From positions 951,501 to 1,015,500 of the forward strand of contig CM067069.1 of assembly GCA_033980235.1 (NCBI GenBank): a DNA stretch of 64,000 nt. Reading direction: 5' to 3'. The notes beneath the pieces were generated by a model. It made no database searches. It was not told the origin of the DNA and was given only the letters and a program-made list of their open reading frames with translations. Origin of the DNA: Diadema setosum. Lineage: Eukaryota > Echinodermata > Echinoidea > Diadematoida > Diadematidae. The translations under genes and the position numbers were made by a program. Position 1 is the stretch's first letter, and every line of letters starts with the position of its first letter. This document shows, piece after piece, positions 58,638-64,000 of this stretch.

Positions 58638-59203
58638 TTAAAGGGAACGCAAACCCAAAGAGTAATGTGGATTGAGTGAAAGCAGCAACATTAGTAGAAC
58701 ACATCAGTGAAGGTTAGAAGAAAATCGGACAATCGATGCAAAAGTTATGAATTTTTAAAGTTTTGGTGTTGGAACCGCTGGATGAGGAGACTACTAGAGG
58801 TTATGACGTATGAGTGGACAACAATACAAAGAAACTATAAAGAAAATTCAACAAAAATTCACTTTTCTAGCATTATGAAAGAGCACTTGACTAGCCGCTT
58901 TCAGAAAGCAGGGGGAATAATTGCTACCCTTAACATATGTCAGTATCAAGTTGATGGAATTTGTAATTTTCATGAAAAATGAATTTTTGTGGAATTTTCT
59001 TTAGATTTTCTTGATATTGTTGTCCACTCATACGTCATAAGCTCTAGTAGTCTCTTCATCCAGCGGTTCCAACACCAAAACTTTAAAAATTCATAACTTT
59101 TGCATCGATTGTCCGATTTTCTTCAAACTTTCACTGATGTGTTCTACTAATGTTGCTGCTTTCACTCAATCCACATTGCTCTTAGGGTTTGCGTTCCCTT
59201 TAA
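58638..59203. mobile_element. TTAA-flanked foldback element, 558 bp
   Basis: TTAA occurs at 58638-58641 and 59200-59203. The enclosed ends are AGGGAACGCAAACCC and GGGTTTGCGTTCCCT. The inverted arms are long, about 220 bp each (58642-58868 and 58977-59199), sharing for example AAAATCGGACAATCGATGCA and TGATGACGTATGAGTGG-like blocks. The unpaired centre is about 110 bp. TTAA targeting with AGGG ends fits Kolobok-like better than piggyBac-like elements. An open frame at 58707-58982 is a shadow of the repeat. Confidence 0.9.
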
Positions 59204-61682
59204 GACCAAACGAAGAAAAAAAAAAAAAAACCCAATAAAATGACATCAAAACTCAGGGGTGTAGAAGATACTTCTCAAATACGACCATAGGAAAACTGAT
59301 AAACCACACGCTGCACACATGCTGCAGCTGTGTTTATTTTATTATTCCTTAGTTTGCGTCTATGAAAGTTATTCTAGTCTGTTTACATATTTTTGAGAAT
59401 TCAAAATGCTGTTGTTCATCTGCCTCGGTATCTATCAATTACCGTAAGAATAGTGCCTGAGTATCATGAAACCCCATACTCCCTTTGTTCATTTCTTTCT
59501 TTCTCTTTCTCTCTAGACCTCTCTCCTTTTCTCTCCCTCTCCCTCTCTCCATCACTTTCTCTCTGAATGTTTGGCTTCACCAGACATTATTATTTTGAAG
59601 GAATATTGCAATATCTTAATCAGATGACTCCAATGCTGTTGCGTCCATCACGATTGTCAAACAATGTGGAAGGTTAATTGCATCGTGGAACTATAACTTG
59701 CAGTGCAAGACTCGATAGCTTCCAGGCATCGTTAGCACGCAAACGATACAAACAACAATTTGGATTCAAAACAAAACAAACTGCCCCGACAATGACGTGC
59801 AACATACGTCTTAAAATGTTTGGAAATCACTGAGGGTTTTAGGAAGGAAACCCTAAGTCGTGTCTTTAAATAACCCCCGAATGTTTGGTAACAGTCACGC
59901 TACGGTTGTTACGTTTTTAATAGGAAGGAAGTTGAGAGCGCTTCGCCTCTAAATTAATTTGCAAAACTCTCCCTTGTCTACAAACATCCATTGGAATCAT
60001 TTATACAGAAAGTCGACTGACCTAAAATAATATAACACGCAAGCTTTTTCCAATCGACATGACAGCTTTGAATACTATCTTCTGGAAAATTTGTGGCTCT
60101 CTTTTTTTTTTTTTCAAGTGACCTAATCACCAAGCACTTTCACGGAAAAATTGCATTCAGCATTATATTAAACAGTATGTGACAGATTTAGACTGTAAGA
60201 ACTTACCCAGATCCTTTATCCTCCTCCCGCTTCTTCGTCCTAGTACGAAACAAGGTGTTTTGTATCATTTACATTTATTTGCAATTACTCTATACCGTGT
60301 GTTTTTCTTTTTCCCCTAAAAATGAAAGTATATCTGATTTAAGGCAGAATATTATGTACCACTAAGTACTAATAGAAGCAAAGAATTTAGTTGCGTCTGA
60401 AAGACTTTGCCCTGAGTGAAGGAGCAATGTATAGGTACACTTTAACGCACGAACCTTATTATCATTCCTTTTGCGGACGCTGCTGAGATAAGCTTAACTT
60501 GATCAAATGGAGAGAGGGGACGAGTTGACGTCGCTTTACATCTTATCTTCTTCCTACATGTTGGACAAGGCAGATTCCCAAAATTGACATTTTACTCGTC
60601 CGCAAAGATCCGAGGAAAAACGAGTTCACTCCTGATAAATGTAAACACAGCTGCGACATTCTTACCAGAAAATGCTTTTAAAAGGCGTCACTGTCCAAAC
60701 AGGCGACTTGACTGAGGAGTGGGCAGAACACAGCGGGTTAGGCTGGAACAAACTCTACGAATGAAATACAGTGTATTCATTCTATGCAAAGTCAGTATCT
60801 TCGACTCTTCCAAAACTTTCAGATTTACATTCTCTTCAGAGACAAACATAAAAGATACAACGTTGTTTATGATTGTTTACGTTACTAGCTCTGGTCATTA
60901 TTATAGTAATTGGTTTACGACATCGTTCCATTACTTGCTTTGATCACGGAGCGGATTCTGCCCACTTATTCGATTGTGGATATTTTACCTTTATGTCTTA
61001 AAAAAAGAACATTTTTGATAACGCGTAAAAAGTAAATTCTCCAATACTTATGTTTAATTGAATTTAGCACCCTTTAAGTCACCTGAATTGATTTATGATT
61101 ACCGTTCAGCCGACGATTTTGAGAGTACTGCCTTTTGCTCTTGTTCTTTGAATATCTAAAATTACAGAATTGATTGTTGAATGAACAGTTTAATTGACGT
61201 TAAGTGATAACTCAATGTAATTTGGTATCGCATCATAGAGAATTCAGCTAATGCATTTAGATAAGTGAAAACCCAGTGAACGTTTGAGGAAAATCCAACG
61301 ATCCGTTTAAACGCTTTAGATTTGAAAAGATTTTATTTCCGTATGCTGCCCTCTCTAGATGAAATCTCTACAACATTTCCTGATGTCACAATGGTAGAAT
61401 CAAATATGAAACAACTCTACCCAATCTTCATCTTTTTTTCATAAAATGCACACTTTCCTTTGACCCAGTACTAAGATAAATCAAGTAAAATAATTATTAT
61501 TCGCCTTCTACATGACGTTAAAGTCAATCGATCTTCGTACAGAACTTTTGTACAGAAATAATGACATTTTGTTCAATTCCTCTCATATTTTTTTCTTTTG
61601 AATTTAATTGGAGAGGATGTTGTCAAATTTTCCCCAAATTTTCATAAGTGTTCCATTAAATCTGCATACATAACCCGAATTC
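59204..61682. other. No supported gene
   Basis: There is a CT-rich patch (59488-59565), and a pair AGTGGGCAGAA (60718) and TTCTGCCCACT (about 60955) that could be the ends of a 250-bp MITE but is too short to call. Otherwise plain. Confidence 0.45.
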
Positions 61683-63649
<1,967 letters not shown>

Positions 63650-63972
63650 GACAATACGTCACCTGGGGGAGAGCCACGAGGATTCGGCATCATTGGACAG
63701 TTACCTGTGTGGGTATGTGGCAGTAACACTTCATCGGGTTATGCACATTGCTCTTTGCGACGAATGAATTAAAAGTGGAATGTTTCACGTGCATACGGGA
63801 TATCCATTTAATTTCTTAACCATAAATGGTTATGACAAAGTGTTTTTACCTCTTACTAGAGCGAAGGCATGGTCACACATAACAATACTCAGCTCGAAGC
63901 TCAACGGGATTTGAATCAAAATCATTTGATTGCGAAGAAAACGCTCTACCAACTGAGTCACATCACCGCCCC
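63650..63972 (-). mobile_element. tRNA-derived SINE, copy 3, decayed
   Basis: The right end reads, on the minus strand, as a tRNA-like head (GGGCGGTGATGTGACTCAGT) matching the other two SINE heads. The body shares TTTCACGTGCAT and ATTGCTCTTTGCGACGAATG with them. It is clearly more diverged: the B box is damaged and no 3' simple-repeat tail remains. The left edge is approximate. Confidence 0.75.
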
Positions 63973-64000
63973 TATCTGTTCGAGGTGGGAAGGGATTAGG

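Noticed and set aside
58707..58982. 91-codon + frame
   Set aside because: It lies wholly inside a TTAA-flanked foldback; its left half is mirrored by the opposite arm.
60718..60965. Possible 250-bp MITE with AGTGGGCAGAA ends
   Set aside because: Only 11 bp pair, and there are no target duplications or further internal symmetry.

Overview
This is a gene-poor, repeat-rich piece of an animal nuclear genome. It has no bacterial gene organisation, no long open frames, many AT, GT, AAT and CAA microsatellites, and a 200-base assembly gap at 5555-5754. The most informative repeats are three copies of one tRNA-derived SINE, two 5'-truncated LINE tails and about a dozen inverted-repeat DNA transposon relics. 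The repeat style, including a SINE with a CAA-type tail, hairpin MITEs, long foldbacks and TTAA-targeted elements, suggests an invertebrate deuterostome, most likely an echinoderm such as a sea urchin or sea star. That placement comes from memory of repeat style and was not tested by a search.

Layout. 0-13.4 kb is accessory DNA: a TCAA microsatellite, a 3.8-kb foldback element (1530-5335) with a LINE tail inside it, a hAT-like MITE, local tandem duplications (one copy carrying a hairpin MITE, the other lacking it), a SINE, a 53-bp minisatellite and a dispersed repeat that ends in GT. 13.6-24 kb holds one weak exon candidate, an element with telomere-like filling (15804-15993), a TTAA-flanked MITE (16718-17153), about 4.7 kb of plain sequence, and a cluster of transposons that includes a piggyBac-like element (22544-23532). 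24-29 kb is simple repeats plus a reverse-strand SINE.

29-46 kb is the longest block with few transposons and holds the best gene evidence. The strongest item is an exon from 42674 carrying a complete 151-residue reading frame (42739-43194). It has a signal-peptide-like start, several basic cleavage sites and a 22-residue segment with a C-X5-C loop between RR and KR, as in a peptide-hormone precursor. I do not recognise it as a member of a named family. The same block holds a protein-like reverse-strand frame (32169-32501), a possible noncoding first exon ending at a good splice donor (30149/30150) and a cluster of CRE-like sites (34437-34535). Any link between these is inference.

46-64 kb is mostly mobile DNA: an element with inverted arrays (46073-47162), three foldbacks back to back (47459-48180), a long hairpin (49166-49533), a nested element (53809-56963) that contains a MITE and a LINE, a TTAA-flanked foldback (58642-59199), mixed microsatellites and an old SINE at the right edge. 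Coordinates of repeat edges were read by eye and may be off by several bases.
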